Assembly: GCF_030717995.2 (NCBI RefSeq)
Contig: NZ_CP157743.1
Location: forward strand, 3,436,501-3,500,500
DNA length: 64,000 nt
From: Methylomarinum sp. Ch1-1
Lineage (GTDB): Bacteria; Pseudomonadota; Gammaproteobacteria; Methylococcales; Methylomonadaceae
Reading direction: 5' to 3'
Shown piece by piece: positions 9,495 to 18,879 of this stretch. Below the pieces are notes generated by a model. The model was not told where the DNA came from, made no database searches, and saw nothing but the letters and a program-made list of their open reading frames with translations. The number at the start of each line of letters is the position of its first letter. The stretch's first letter is position 1. The translations under genes were made by a program, and so were the position numbers.

Positions 9495-9632
9495 GGACAG
9501 ATTTATTTTTTGACGAAGATCGGGTACGCTTTGAGGCAGTACCGTTCCGACCCGATCGAAACAAAAACATACCCGGATGACAGATGATCCTGCGGCTTAC
9601 CCATAGTCAAGTTTTCGGCACCATACAGGACG
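9495..9632. repeat. GGGGACAGATT-box repeat, right copy
   Basis: Near-identical direct repeat of 7960-8099. Three base differences fall in the shared 40-codon reverse-strand frame; two are silent and one changes Ser to Pro. The remaining sequence to 9843 shows nothing recognisable apart from a C/T-rich run near 9778-9792. Confidence 0.6.
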
Positions 9633-9843
9633 AAACAGGGAATTTGTCGCCGAACTGAATTTGATTGATTAAACATCGATCCTTGTTTCAACCGGAAAAG
9701 GGAATGGACACGTCAGTTCAACTAAGAGCAGTTTACCGGCACTTGTCGTTTTAGCCGATCGAATAGAAAAGATCTGCCCCCCCCTTTTTCACACTCATAC
9801 CAACATTCAACCTAAGCAGCATTGAATCCAGTATCAATCTTTT

Positions 9844-10239
9844 TCATTCTTGTTGCCAATGTCTGGCGCCATAGCCCCGCCCTCCTCGCTGACCTTCCTC
9901 AACCGGACTCAGTACCGGCGCCAGCAAAATAACGATTAATGCAATCATTCCGACCAGACCGATGCCGACCCTGTATTTACGTTCGCTGCTTGCATGCCCT
10001 AAAACCACCTGCTTGATATATTTGAGATGGGTCAACAAATGCAGGCTCATCATCAGCAAAAAGAAAATAGAAACATACCAATGTACATCCCCCCATTGAT
10101 GACGGGTTAAACCCCATACCGACGATCTTCCGCTCCGGGCCGGCAGGGTGAACTCCAACAATGTGCCGGTTGAAACGATCAACGTCAAAGCAATAAAGGA
10201 ACAGAGATCGACGACCTTAATCAGTATTGATTGTTTCAT
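9844..10239 (-). CDS. DUF4405-type membrane protein (cytochrome b561-like fold)
   Basis: Inner-membrane protein, 131 aa, with three predicted membrane segments near residues 8-30, 50-68 and 90-110. Histidines in HQWGDVHWYVS and LHLLTHLKY could bind haem, as in small b-type cytochromes; this is inference. The C-terminal tail is Gly/Arg rich and probably cytoplasmic or periplasmic. It starts 4 bp after the ppk1 stop, so it is almost certainly co-transcribed with ppk1. A role linking membrane redox state and polyphosphate is only a suggestion from context. Confidence 0.7.
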   Translation of the reverse strand: MKQSILIKVVDLCSFIALTLIVSTGTLLEFTLPARSGRSSVWGLTRHQWGDVHWYVSIFFLLMMSLHLLTHLKYIKQVVLGHASSERKYRVGIGLVGMIALIVILLAPVLSPVEEGQRGGRGYGARHWQQE

Positions 10240-10243
10240 TGCC

Positions 10244-12346
10244 TTAGCTCAGCGCTTTCAATAATTCAGTTTGCGCCTGATATTCCTCTTCCTCGCCAGG
10301 CTGCAACTGCTGATAATGACCATCGCTCTGCAAAATCCAAGCCTGGGAATTATCGTTCAGATAACAATCCAAGTCGCTGAGAACACGGGCGTGTAGCTTC
10401 TTGTCTTCGATCGGAAAGCAGGTTTCCACGCGTCTGAACATATTGCGAGTCATTAAATCGGCACTTGCGGCATAGACATTCCAATTGCCGCCATTTAAAA
10501 AGGCGTAAACTCGGGTATGCTCCAGAAAACGGCCGATAATCGAGCGCACCTCGATATTTTCCGAAACGCCGGGGATGCCGGGCCTGAGACAACAGATTCC
10601 GCGCACGATCAACTTGATGTCCACCCCGGCTTGGGAAGCGCGATACAAGGCCTGTATCGCCTGCTCCTCGACGATGGCGTTGACCTTGATGATAATTTTC
10701 GCCGGCCTGCCTTTTCTGGCGTTTTCGCTCTCCTTGTCGATCATCTTGAGCAAGCCGGTATGCAAGGTAAATGGCGACTGCAACAATTTATTCAGTTTCG
10801 TGACCTTGCCCAGACTGGTCAACTGCCCAAAAATGCGCCGTACGTCTTCGCCCAGTTCCTTGTTACAGGAAAAGAGACCGTAATCGGTATATAAGCGCGC
10901 GGTCTTAGGATGATAGTTGCCGGTGCCTAGGTGCACATAATTACGCAGCGTCTTGCCTTCTTTGCGCAACACCAGGCACATCTTAGCATGGGTTTTATAG
11001 CCCACTACACCATAAACCACATGCACGGCCGCTTCCTGCAATTTGGATGCCAAGTCGATATTTTCCTTTTCATCGAAACGGGCGCGTAATTCGATGACGA
11101 CCGTGACTTCCTTGCCAGCTTTGGCCGCCTTGATCAAGGCGCCGACCACCGGAGAATCGACCCCGGTCCGATACAAGGTTTGCTTGATCGCGATGACATC
11201 GTGATCGACGGCCGCCTGGCGAATAAAATCAACCACCGGCAGAAACGATTCATAAGGATGATGCAGCAACATGTCTTGATTCTTGATGGCTGCGAAAAGA
11301 TCTTTCTTTCTACCGAGCTGACTGGGCACACGGGGTTTGAAAGGCGTAAATTTCAGATCGGGTCTATCGACCATGTTGTAGATGGCCTGCATGCGACTGA
11401 CATTGACCGGACCGGTGGCGAGAAACACTCGGTCGTCGGTCAAGTCGAAACGAGCCTTCAAGAAATCTATCGTTTCTTCCGGACAATTGATGTCGATCTC
11501 CAAGCGCACCTCATCGCCGTAATTGCGCATCGCCAGTTCGCCTTCGACCGCATTCAACAAATCGTCGATCGCATCGTCATCGACAAAAAAGTCACTGTTG
11601 CGAGTCACCCTGAACTGATAACAACCTTTCACCTTCATACCATTGAACAATTCATCGACGAAGGCATGGATGATCGAAGACAAGAAGACGAAGTCATGCG
11701 AACCGCTCGCGGTTTCCTCGGCCGGCAACTGGATGATGCGCGGCAGCGCCCTAGGCGCCTGCAGAATTGCGCGTCCACTATTGCGGCCAAAGGCATCCTT
11801 GCCGGTCAGCGAAACGATAAAATTCAAACTTTTGTTCAGTATCCGGGGAAACGGATGAGCGGAATCGAGACCGACCGGCGTCAAAATCGGCAGCAATTCG
11901 TCATTGAAATAATTGGCCAGCCAATTATTCTGCGCTTCAGTCCAATCGGTACGGCGAATAAAACGGATGTTTTCCTCTTCCAACTGCGGAATCAATACCT
12001 CGTTCAGCACCCGGTACTGCTCGTCGACCAGGTCGTGCGCCTTGACGCCAATTTTCTCTAACTGTTCATGCGGAGTGAAGCCGTCTGCGCCTATCGCACC
12101 CGGATCCATTTCCGCCATCTGTATCACGCTGGCCACACGCACTTCATAAAATTCATCCAGATTGGAACAGGCGATACAGAGGTAATTGAGACGTTCCAGC
12201 AACGGTAGTTTTTCATTTTTCGCCTGAGCCAGCACCCTGTCATTAAATTCCAACAGACTTAATTCTCGATTGATATAGTATTCGGGATTCGTCAAATCGA
12301 TGGGGTTTTCAACAACTTCCTCATTTGTCATGTCGGCGTTTGCCAT
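10244..12346 (-). CDS. ppk1: Polyphosphate kinase 1
   Basis: Reversible transfer of the ATP gamma-phosphate to inorganic polyphosphate. The 700-aa length is normal for the family. The N-terminal domain begins YINRELSLLEFNDRVLAQA, followed by LDEFYEVRVA, both hallmark motifs. Catalytic-core motifs THAKMCLV (near residue 450), VHLGTGNYHPKTARLYTD (near 470) and KKLHARVL (near 645) carry the conserved His and Lys residues. The downstream membrane-protein gene is coupled to it. In methanotrophs polyphosphate serves as phosphate and energy store. No frameshift or odd residue was noticed. Confidence 0.97.
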   Translation of the reverse strand: MANADMTNEEVVENPIDLTNPEYYINRELSLLEFNDRVLAQAKNEKLPLLERLNYLCIACSNLDEFYEVRVASVIQMAEMDPGAIGADGFTPHEQLEKIGVKAHDLVDEQYRVLNEVLIPQLEEENIRFIRRTDWTEAQNNWLANYFNDELLPILTPVGLDSAHPFPRILNKSLNFIVSLTGKDAFGRNSGRAILQAPRALPRIIQLPAEETASGSHDFVFLSSIIHAFVDELFNGMKVKGCYQFRVTRNSDFFVDDDAIDDLLNAVEGELAMRNYGDEVRLEIDINCPEETIDFLKARFDLTDDRVFLATGPVNVSRMQAIYNMVDRPDLKFTPFKPRVPSQLGRKKDLFAAIKNQDMLLHHPYESFLPVVDFIRQAAVDHDVIAIKQTLYRTGVDSPVVGALIKAAKAGKEVTVVIELRARFDEKENIDLASKLQEAAVHVVYGVVGYKTHAKMCLVLRKEGKTLRNYVHLGTGNYHPKTARLYTDYGLFSCNKELGEDVRRIFGQLTSLGKVTKLNKLLQSPFTLHTGLLKMIDKESENARKGRPAKIIIKVNAIVEEQAIQALYRASQAGVDIKLIVRGICCLRPGIPGVSENIEVRSIIGRFLEHTRVYAFLNGGNWNVYAASADLMTRNMFRRVETCFPIEDKKLHARVLSDLDCYLNDNSQAWILQSDGHYQQLQPGEEEEYQAQTELLKALS

Positions 12347-12464
12347 GTCTGATGCCTTTATCGTTGATGCGTTGAAATAAAAATCCTGGCTGCAACCTTG
12401 ATGATATCGGCGCAGCTACGAGTCTATTTATTATAGAGCAAAAGCGTTAGAAAAAGATCAGCGA

Positions 12465-13358
12465 TCAGTGGCGCCTGCCCTGCAATCCTCCGGTATGGAC
12501 GGCGATAATGCGTTGTCCGGCCGAGAAACATCCCTGTTCGATCAAATGATACAACGCAAATAACATCTTGCCGGTATAAACAGGTTCTAAGGCGATGCCC
12601 TGTCGCTTTTCGAAATGGTCGATGAAATCGCACAGTAGATCGTTGCGTTTGGCAAAGCCGCCGAAATGAAAATCGAGTTCGATTTTCCAGCTTGTCCGGA
12701 CTCCGTCAGGCAGCAATGCACTGACGTCGTCATAGAGAAAATCCGCGCCTTTCAACGCCGCGATGCCGATGACCTCGACCGCTTCGGGAACGGCGGCAAT
12801 CAAACCGGCCAGCGTCGTGCCGGTTCCGCAAGGCGCGCAGAGCACATCGTAATCTCGATCAATTTCGCCGACGATCTCGGCGACGCCCTGCAACGCCAAA
12901 TCGGTCGAACCGCCTTCCGGCAACCAGTATTCGCCCGCGCTCAAGCCCGGCAAGCTGTCGTGACGCTTATAGCTTCTCAACTCGCGATAGTCGCCGCGCG
13001 ACACAAAGTTCAAGTCCATGCCCCAGTGCCGAATATCCTTCAGCGTCGGACTGAAAGTTTCCGGCCGCTCTCCCCTAATAAAGGCCGATGTTTCCACACC
13101 CAACAGCTTTCCGGCATAGGCCAAGGCATGCAGATGATTGGAATAGGCGCCGCCCATGCTGATGATGCGTCTGCAACCGAGGCTCAACGCATGATTGAGG
13201 ATATATTTCAGCTTGCGCCATTTGTTGCCGGAAATGACCGGATGTAATAAATCATCGCGCTTCAACCACAATTCGACGCCTTGCTCCCGCAGCAGCGTAT
13301 CCTCGATGCGAATCAACGGCGATGGCGATAGGCGTCGTTCCAATTCCTGCAATCGCAT
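12465..13358 (-). CDS. PLP-dependent 1-aminocyclopropane-1-carboxylate deaminase/D-cysteine desulfhydrase family
   Basis: Fold-type II PLP enzyme, about 297 aa from the ATG at 13358 (MRLQELERR). The frame is open to 13427, but those extra residues lie inside folP. The lysine expected to bind PLP is in SGNKWRKLKY (near residue 50). SMGGAYSNHLHA and CGTGTTLAGL form the phosphate-binding parts. Members release ammonia and a keto acid from D-cysteine or ACC; specificity cannot be read here. The start lies 5 bp from the folP stop, so the two are co-transcribed. Similar YedO/DcyD-like proteins are common in proteobacteria. Confidence 0.85.
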   Translation of the reverse strand: MRLQELERRLSPSPLIRIEDTLLREQGVELWLKRDDLLHPVISGNKWRKLKYILNHALSLGCRRIISMGGAYSNHLHALAYAGKLLGVETSAFIRGERPETFSPTLKDIRHWGMDLNFVSRGDYRELRSYKRHDSLPGLSAGEYWLPEGGSTDLALQGVAEIVGEIDRDYDVLCAPCGTGTTLAGLIAAVPEAVEVIGIAALKGADFLYDDVSALLPDGVRTSWKIELDFHFGGFAKRNDLLCDFIDHFEKRQGIALEPVYTGKMLFALYHLIEQGCFSAGQRIIAVHTGGLQGRRH

Positions 13359-13362
13359 CGCA

Positions 13363-14187
13363 TTAAGTCGCGGCTTGTTTGATCGCCCAGGCCACATCGG
13401 CGGCCTGGCGATTTTCCTTGACATCATGAACCCTGAACATCTGCACGCCGGCCATCACCCCCAGGGCGGTCGTCACGGCCGTCGCCGTCACCAGTTCGGA
13501 AGGCTGCTCGACCCTACAAATACTGCCCATGAAACGCTTGCGACTGGTACCGAGCAACACCGGATAATCGGTGGCGACAAAATCATGCAAATGCGCCAAC
13601 AAGTCGATATTGTCCTGTTTACGCTTGCCGAAACCGATGCCTGGATCGATGGCGATGCGCTGTTTAGCAATCCCGGCGGCTAAGGCCGCATCGATCCGGC
13701 GTTGCAAGGCGGCCAGAACCTCGCTCACCACCTCGTCATAATAAGGATTGTCCTGCATCGTTAGAGGCGTTCCCAACATGTGCATCAGAATGATCGGCGT
13801 GTCGGTCGCCGCGGCCAGTTGCAGTATTTTATCATCGCCCTGGCCGGCGGAAATATCGTTGATGATATCGGCCCCGGCCTGTAAGGCCGCATCGGCTACA
13901 TCACTCAAAGTGGTGTCGATGCTGATCAGTATGTCGGAACTGATATGTTGCCTGATCGCCTTGACCACCGGCGCTACGCGCATAATCTGCTCTTCTGAAG
14001 ATACTGGGTCGGAGCCCGGGCGCGTCGATTCGCCGCCGATATCGATGATGTCGGCGCCTTCGGCCAGCATTTTTTCACATTGTTTCAACGCCGAATCTAC
14101 GGCAGTATATTGTCCGCCATCGGAAAAACTGTCCGGCGTGACATTTAAAATCCCCATAATCAGGGGTTTGGTGATATTCTCAAACAT
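13363..14187 (-). CDS. folP: Dihydropteroate synthase
   Basis: Condenses 6-hydroxymethyl-dihydropterin pyrophosphate with p-aminobenzoate in folate synthesis. From the ATG at 14187 the product is about 274 aa with the start MFENITKPLIMGILNVTPDSFSDGG, the classic DHPS signature. It also has DIGGESTRPGSDPV, DIINDISAG, DPGIGFGKRKQDN and LLGTSRKRF. The frame is open to 14355, but that extension has no conserved residue. It is divergent from the H4MPT operon across an 81-bp gap, so the folate and methanopterin branches may share a control region. It overlaps closely with the downstream PLP enzyme. Confidence 0.95.
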   Translation of the reverse strand: MFENITKPLIMGILNVTPDSFSDGGQYTAVDSALKQCEKMLAEGADIIDIGGESTRPGSDPVSSEEQIMRVAPVVKAIRQHISSDILISIDTTLSDVADAALQAGADIINDISAGQGDDKILQLAAATDTPIILMHMLGTPLTMQDNPYYDEVVSEVLAALQRRIDAALAAGIAKQRIAIDPGIGFGKRKQDNIDLLAHLHDFVATDYPVLLGTSRKRFMGSICRVEQPSELVTATAVTTALGVMAGVQMFRVHDVKENRQAADVAWAIKQAAT

Positions 14188-14268
14188 GTAATTAAAAAAC
14201 TCCTGTGTTAACGGAACCGCCTCCCTATTCAGGTATAATGGCCGACATCTTGAAAAAACCTGAACAGA

Positions 14269-14808
14269 ATGAGACAACCCCGACTGGCCTGGGCGGTTAC
14301 CGGTTCCGGCCATTATATAGAAGAATGCATCGAATTTTTGCTGACACTGGATCACGTCGACCTTTATTTGAGCCAGGCCGGCGAAGAAGTACTGAAAATG
14401 TATGGCATCGACCTAAAAGACATCAAACATAAAATGCCGGTCTATCGCGACAAGGCGGCCTCGGCGCCGCCGGTCGGGCATTTTTATACGGGCTATTATC
14501 ATACCTTTGTGATGGCGCCGACCACATCCAACACCATTGCCAAATGCGTGTTGGGCATCGCCGATTCATTGGTGACCAATCTTTATTCACAAGCTGGTAA
14601 ATGCCGGGTGCCGAGCATCGTCTACCCTTGCGACATAGCACCTGAAATGGAAACTACAGCGCCGCGCGGCAAAAAAGTCATGGTCTATCCGCGCCCCATC
14701 GACTTGGAAGCGACCGATAAAATCCGCACCTTTCCGTATACGAATGTCGTCGAAAGCGTGGAGGAATTGAAAATTGCAGTGCATCAACGTCTGGCGTCCT
14801 TGACATGA
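14269..14808 (+). CDS. Flavoprotein of the methanopterin gene cluster (DmrB/AfpA-like)
   Basis: FMN-binding protein, 179 aa, of the UbiX/archaeoflavoprotein group. It begins LAWAVTGSGHYIEEC, a typical flavoprotein phosphate-binding start, with PTTSNTIAKCVLGIADSLVTNL in the middle. Homologues sit in the H4MPT gene clusters of methylotrophs, and archaeal relatives (DmrB) reduce dihydromethanopterin to tetrahydromethanopterin. That reaction is therefore the best guess. It is the first gene of a four-gene run in which each stop overlaps the next ATG. No strong ribosome site was seen upstream. Confidence 0.8.
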   Translation: MRQPRLAWAVTGSGHYIEECIEFLLTLDHVDLYLSQAGEEVLKMYGIDLKDIKHKMPVYRDKAASAPPVGHFYTGYYHTFVMAPTTSNTIAKCVLGIADSLVTNLYSQAGKCRVPSIVYPCDIAPEMETTAPRGKKVMVYPRPIDLEATDKIRTFPYTNVVESVEELKIAVHQRLASLT

Positions 14809-16193
14809 GCGAACATATCCTGTTTTTAACCGGCAAACTGGCCGAAAAACAAGTACACCAGGTGCTGGAGAATATGCAGCCGGAATTCAACTACACCGTT
14901 CATCAGCTAGGCCTGAAAGTCGCCGCGCTGATGACCGCCGACATGATCATCCGCCGACTGAAGGACACCTTCGGGGCCGACCGCATCATCGTCCCCGGCC
15001 GCTGTCGCGGCGATCTCGAGACGGTGAGCGCCCACCTCGGTCTGCCGGTGGAAAGAGGCCCTGAAGAAATCAAGGACCTGCCGGTCTATTTCGGCCAGGA
15101 AGCGCAGCAGATGGATTTAAGCCAGTATCAGGTGAAAATTTTTGCCGAAATCACCGATGCGCCCAATATTGGCATCGACGAAGTCGTCGCCCGCGCCCAT
15201 TATTATCAACAAAACGGCGCCGACGTCATCGATATCGGTTGTCTGCCCGATACCGCTTTTCCGCATCTGGAAGACTGCATACGCACGCTGAAACAGCAAG
15301 GCTTCAAGGTCAGCATCGATTCACTGGAAGATGACGACCTATTGCGCGGCGGCAAGGCCGGCGCCGATTATCTGCTCAGCCTGACCAACAAAAGCCTCTG
15401 GATCGCCGAAGAAGTCGATTCAACGCCGATACTGATACCGGAAAAACACGGCGACTTAAGCACGCTGGAACCCGCCATTTCGGTTTTGCAAGACAAGCGG
15501 CGGCCCTTCATCGTCGACCCAATTCTGGACCCGCTACATTTCGGATTTACCGAGTCCATCGTTCGCAATTATCAATTCAGAGAAAACTATCCCGACATCG
15601 AAATGATGCTGGGCGTCGGCAATATCACCGAACTGACCCACGCCGACACCTCCGGCATGAATGCTCTGCTGTTGGGTATCTGTTCGGAACTGAATATCAA
15701 TCATATACTCGCTACCGAAGTCAGTCAGCATGCCTGCCGAGCGATCCGGGAAGCCGATCGGGCCAGGCGCATCATGTATGCCGCCAAACAACACAACACC
15801 CTGCCGAAACATATCGACCCGGGCTTGATGACGGTGCACGATACCTCGCCCTTCCCCTATAATTTCGAAGAAATCAAAGAGCTGGCCAGCCAAATCAAAG
15901 ATCCTAGTTACCGGATCCAGACCAGCGGGGAAGGCATACACATCTTCAATCGTGACGGCCTGTACAGCGCCCAGGACCCTTTCGATTTGTATCCCAGCTT
16001 AGGCGTGGAGCATGACGGCGGTCACGCCTTCTATCTCGGCGTCGAACTGGCCCGGGCGGAAATCGCCTGGCAACTGGGCAAACGCTTCACCCAGGATGAG
16101 GCGCTGGACTGGGGCTGCGCATCGGAACATAATGAAGCGACAGTCGATCTGCATACCTTTAAACCCGCCGGAACCACATTACAAAAGAAATGA
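14805..16193 (+). CDS. Archaeal-type dihydropteroate synthase-related protein (DUF6513)
   Basis: About 462 aa. An N-terminal domain of about 130 residues (LFLTGKLAEKQVHQVLENM) is followed by a DHPS-like TIM barrel starting near residue 100 (KIFAEITDAPNIGIDEVV, GADVIDIGCLPD, FKVSIDSLEDDDLLRGGKAGADYLLSLT). Archaeal proteins of this type and the methylotroph homologue are required for tetrahydromethanopterin synthesis, probably acting on the ribosyl-aminobenzene pterin intermediate. It starts within the previous gene's stop (ATGA) and ends in an ATGA with the next gene. Note that true folP lies only 600 bp away on the opposite strand. Confidence 0.88.
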   Translation: MSEHILFLTGKLAEKQVHQVLENMQPEFNYTVHQLGLKVAALMTADMIIRRLKDTFGADRIIVPGRCRGDLETVSAHLGLPVERGPEEIKDLPVYFGQEAQQMDLSQYQVKIFAEITDAPNIGIDEVVARAHYYQQNGADVIDIGCLPDTAFPHLEDCIRTLKQQGFKVSIDSLEDDDLLRGGKAGADYLLSLTNKSLWIAEEVDSTPILIPEKHGDLSTLEPAISVLQDKRRPFIVDPILDPLHFGFTESIVRNYQFRENYPDIEMMLGVGNITELTHADTSGMNALLLGICSELNINHILATEVSQHACRAIREADRARRIMYAAKQHNTLPKHIDPGLMTVHDTSPFPYNFEEIKELASQIKDPSYRIQTSGEGIHIFNRDGLYSAQDPFDLYPSLGVEHDGGHAFYLGVELARAEIAWQLGKRFTQDEALDWGCASEHNEATVDLHTFKPAGTTLQKK

Positions 16194-16756
16194 TACAAGA
16201 AACCATAGTCACCACCATCAACAGCAAGGGCGTCCCGCACATTGCGCCGATGGGCATCCATGTCAACGACGACAAATTTGTCATCTTGCCGTTTCGGCCT
16301 TGCAACACGCTCAACAATATCCTGGAAACCAACGCCGCCGTCATCAATTATTGCGATGACGTCAGGATATTCGCCGGCTGCATCACCGGCCGACGCGACT
16401 GGCCTCTTAAAAACGCCGAGAAAATCAATGGCCAATACTTGGAGGCCGCATTGGCCCATTGTGAGCTGGAAATCGTTCGCATCGAAGACGATGAAGTGCG
16501 CCCGATGATCTTCTGTAAGGCCCTGCATACCGTCAACCACAAGCCCTTCCGCGGCTTTAACCGGGCCCAGTTTTCGGTGATCGAGGCGGCGATACTGGTC
16601 AGTCGCCTGCACATGCTGCCTTGGGAAAAAGTCGAATCGGAACTGGAATATCTGCATATCGGCCTGGAAAAAACGGCCGGCGACAGAGAAATGGAGGCTT
16701 GGCGTTGGCTGATGGCAGTGATCGAAGACTATAAACACGAGGTGATACAGGCATGA
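16190..16756 (+). CDS. DUF447 protein of the methanopterin cluster
   Basis: 188 aa. It starts IQETIVTTINSKGVPHIAPMGIHV, an FMN-binding split-barrel-like N-terminus characteristic of DUF447, with VNCAV-type residues replaced by INYCDDVRIFAGC. The family is found in methanogens and H4MPT-using methylotrophs and is linked genetically to methanopterin synthesis, but its reaction is not established. ATGA overlaps join it to both neighbours. Its tight operon position between the DHPS-like and MfnB genes supports a role in C1-cofactor synthesis. Confidence 0.88.
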   Translation: MIQETIVTTINSKGVPHIAPMGIHVNDDKFVILPFRPCNTLNNILETNAAVINYCDDVRIFAGCITGRRDWPLKNAEKINGQYLEAALAHCELEIVRIEDDEVRPMIFCKALHTVNHKPFRGFNRAQFSVIEAAILVSRLHMLPWEKVESELEYLHIGLEKTAGDREMEAWRWLMAVIEDYKHEVIQA

Positions 16757-17484
16757 CGCGAATACTGGCCAGTATCAACAGCCTTGAAGAAGCACAGCTG
16801 ATTCAGACATTCGATATTGACATCATTGATCTTAAGCAGCCTGCCGAGGGCGCATTGGGCGCACTGGACAAGGGTACGGTGCAACGGATCATCGCCGAGA
16901 TCGCCGGTCGCTGCCCGGTCAGCGCGACCATCGGCGATCTGCCGATGTTGCCGCACCGTGTCGCACCGGCCGTCGCCGACATGGCTGAGACCGGGGTCGA
17001 TTATATTAAGATCGGTTTTTTTCCCGGCCATGACTGGCTCGCCTGCATCGAAGCGTTATCCCAATTCAGCGACGATCATGCCCTGATTGCGGTATTGTTT
17101 GCCGATTGCCAACCAAGTTTTTCGGTTCTGCGCCAACTGAAGCAAGCCGGTTTTACCGGGGTCATGCTCGACACGATGGACAAACGCAAGGGCTCACTGA
17201 ACGATATCATGACCATGCCCCGAATCGCACAGTTCATCAAATTAGCCAAACAACTGGATTTGCTGACCGGATTGGCCGGTTCATTGAAAAGCTCGGATAT
17301 TGCAACGCTGTTACCATTGCATGCCGACTATCTGGGCTTCAGGGGCGCCTTATGCGCACATCATAACCGCATCGCCGCTCTCGCCCCCAATAAAATCGCC
17401 GCGTTAATCGCTTGCTTTCACGCTCCTCCGGCGATGGAAAAAATTGCCCAGGCCAACAAACACACCCCCGAACCAACCTTATAG
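16753..17484 (+). CDS. mfnB: (5-formylfuran-3-yl)methyl phosphate synthase
   Basis: Makes the furan precursor of methanofuran from two glyceraldehyde-3-phosphate molecules. The product is 243 aa, the usual size for DUF556/MfnB. The Schiff-base lysine region IDLKQPAEGALGAL lies near residue 26-40. A second conserved lysine stretch, VDYIKIGFFPG, lies near residue 80, and GLAGSLKSSDI lies near residue 180. It is the last gene of the coupled operon. Its presence indicates that this organism makes methanofuran, which the formyltransferase/hydrolase complex uses in formaldehyde oxidation. Confidence 0.92.
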   Translation: MTRILASINSLEEAQLIQTFDIDIIDLKQPAEGALGALDKGTVQRIIAEIAGRCPVSATIGDLPMLPHRVAPAVADMAETGVDYIKIGFFPGHDWLACIEALSQFSDDHALIAVLFADCQPSFSVLRQLKQAGFTGVMLDTMDKRKGSLNDIMTMPRIAQFIKLAKQLDLLTGLAGSLKSSDIATLLPLHADYLGFRGALCAHHNRIAALAPNKIAALIACFHAPPAMEKIAQANKHTPEPTL

Positions 17485-17583
17485 TTCTTTTCATCTAGTT
17501 TCATGGCCTTTTAATGACGATCACCCATTAACAAATCCCCATAACGGTCCGCAATTTCATTCGATCAGACAGGATAGCTACCG

Positions 17584-18879
17584 ATGCTTGATAAAATGAC
17601 CATTACCACAAAAATTCTGATCGCCATGCTCATCGGCCTGGTGATAGGCAGCCTGCTCAATGCCTTCGCCCTTGATAGCAGCTTTGTGCAAAACTATCTG
17701 GTTCAGGGTCTTTTTCATGTCATCGGCTCGGCCTTTGTCAATGCGTTGAAAATGCTGGTCGTCCCGCTGGTCACTTTTTCGTTGATCTGTGGCGTCTGCG
17801 GACTCGGAGATGTAACGATACTGGGCCGGGTAGGCCTCAAATCATTTGCCCTCTACCTGTTAACGACCGGTTTGGCCGTTATCTTGGCGTTAACGGTCGC
17901 GTTGCTGATTGCGCCGGGACAAGGCTTCGAGCATGTCCAGGCCTTGTCCGACTTCTCCCCGCCGCCCGCCCCGCCGTTGACCGAGGTGTTTATCAACATC
18001 GTTCCCAGCAACCCGGTACAAGCTTTTGCCGAAGGCAATATGCTGCAAATCATTTTCTTCGTCATCCTGTTCGCAATCGCCATGCTGATGTCCGGAGAAG
18101 CGGGATTACAGTTGGCCAGCGGCGCAGAAAAATTGAATGAAGTCATGATGCGGGTGGTCACGGTAGTGATGGATTTCGCCCCGATCGGCGTTTTCTTTTT
18201 GATGGCGAAGACTTTCTCCGAACAGGGCATCGGTTTGATCATGCCGATGATCGGTTATTTTTCGGTGGTGATTCTCTGCCTGCTGCTGCATGCCTTCGGC
18301 ACCTTCAGCCTACTGTTAATGTTACTGGCCAGACTCAATCCACTGATATTCATTAAAAAAATGCGTCCGGCTCATATCTTCGCCTTCAGCACCGCCAGTT
18401 CCAACGCCACGATACCGGTGACCCTGCAGGTGGTCGAAAAACGCCTCGGCATCAACAACGCCACAGCCTCATTTACCGTGCCGCTGGGCGCGACCATCAA
18501 TATGGACGGCACCGCCATCATGCAGGGCGTCGCCACGGTGTTCATCGCCAATGTCTACGGTATCGACCTGAGTATCGCCGATTACGCCACCGTGGTCGGC
18601 ATGTCGATTCTGGCCTCGATAGGCACCGCCGGTGTGCCCGGCGTCGGCCTGATCATGCTGGCCATGGTTTTCAATCAAGTCGGCCTGCCGGTTGAAGGCA
18701 TAGGCCTGATACTCGGCGTCGACCGCCTGTTGGATATGCTGAGAACGGCCGTCAATGTCACCGGCGACGCCACCGTCACCTCGATCGTCGCCCGCGGCGA
18801 AAACGAAATCGATGAAGCCGTGTTCAATGATCCCGATGCAGGCGTCATCACCGAGATCGAGTTACCCCATAAACGTTAA
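17584..18879 (+). CDS. Dicarboxylate/amino acid:cation symporter (DAACS/SDF family)
   Basis: Polytopic inner-membrane transporter, 431 aa, of the GltP/DctA family. Visible family features: the serine-rich re-entrant loop FAFSTASSNATIPVT (near residue 262), the NMDGTAIM motif in TINMDGTAIMQGVA (near residue 305) and the late VTGDATVTSIVARGE helix with the conserved Asp that contacts substrate. A ribosome site AGGATAG precedes the ATG. It is probably an uptake system for glutamate, aspartate or C4-dicarboxylates. It stands alone, downstream of mfnB in the same direction. Confidence 0.92.
   Translation: MLDKMTITTKILIAMLIGLVIGSLLNAFALDSSFVQNYLVQGLFHVIGSAFVNALKMLVVPLVTFSLICGVCGLGDVTILGRVGLKSFALYLLTTGLAVILALTVALLIAPGQGFEHVQALSDFSPPPAPPLTEVFINIVPSNPVQAFAEGNMLQIIFFVILFAIAMLMSGEAGLQLASGAEKLNEVMMRVVTVVMDFAPIGVFFLMAKTFSEQGIGLIMPMIGYFSVVILCLLLHAFGTFSLLLMLLARLNPLIFIKKMRPAHIFAFSTASSNATIPVTLQVVEKRLGINNATASFTVPLGATINMDGTAIMQGVATVFIANVYGIDLSIADYATVVGMSILASIGTAGVPGVGLIMLAMVFNQVGLPVEGIGLILGVDRLLDMLRTAVNVTGDATVTSIVARGENEIDEAVFNDPDAGVITEIELPHKR

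Noticed and set aside
11180-12061. 293-codon forward open frame
   Set aside because: It is antisense to ppk1, whose full set of motifs is on the other strand.
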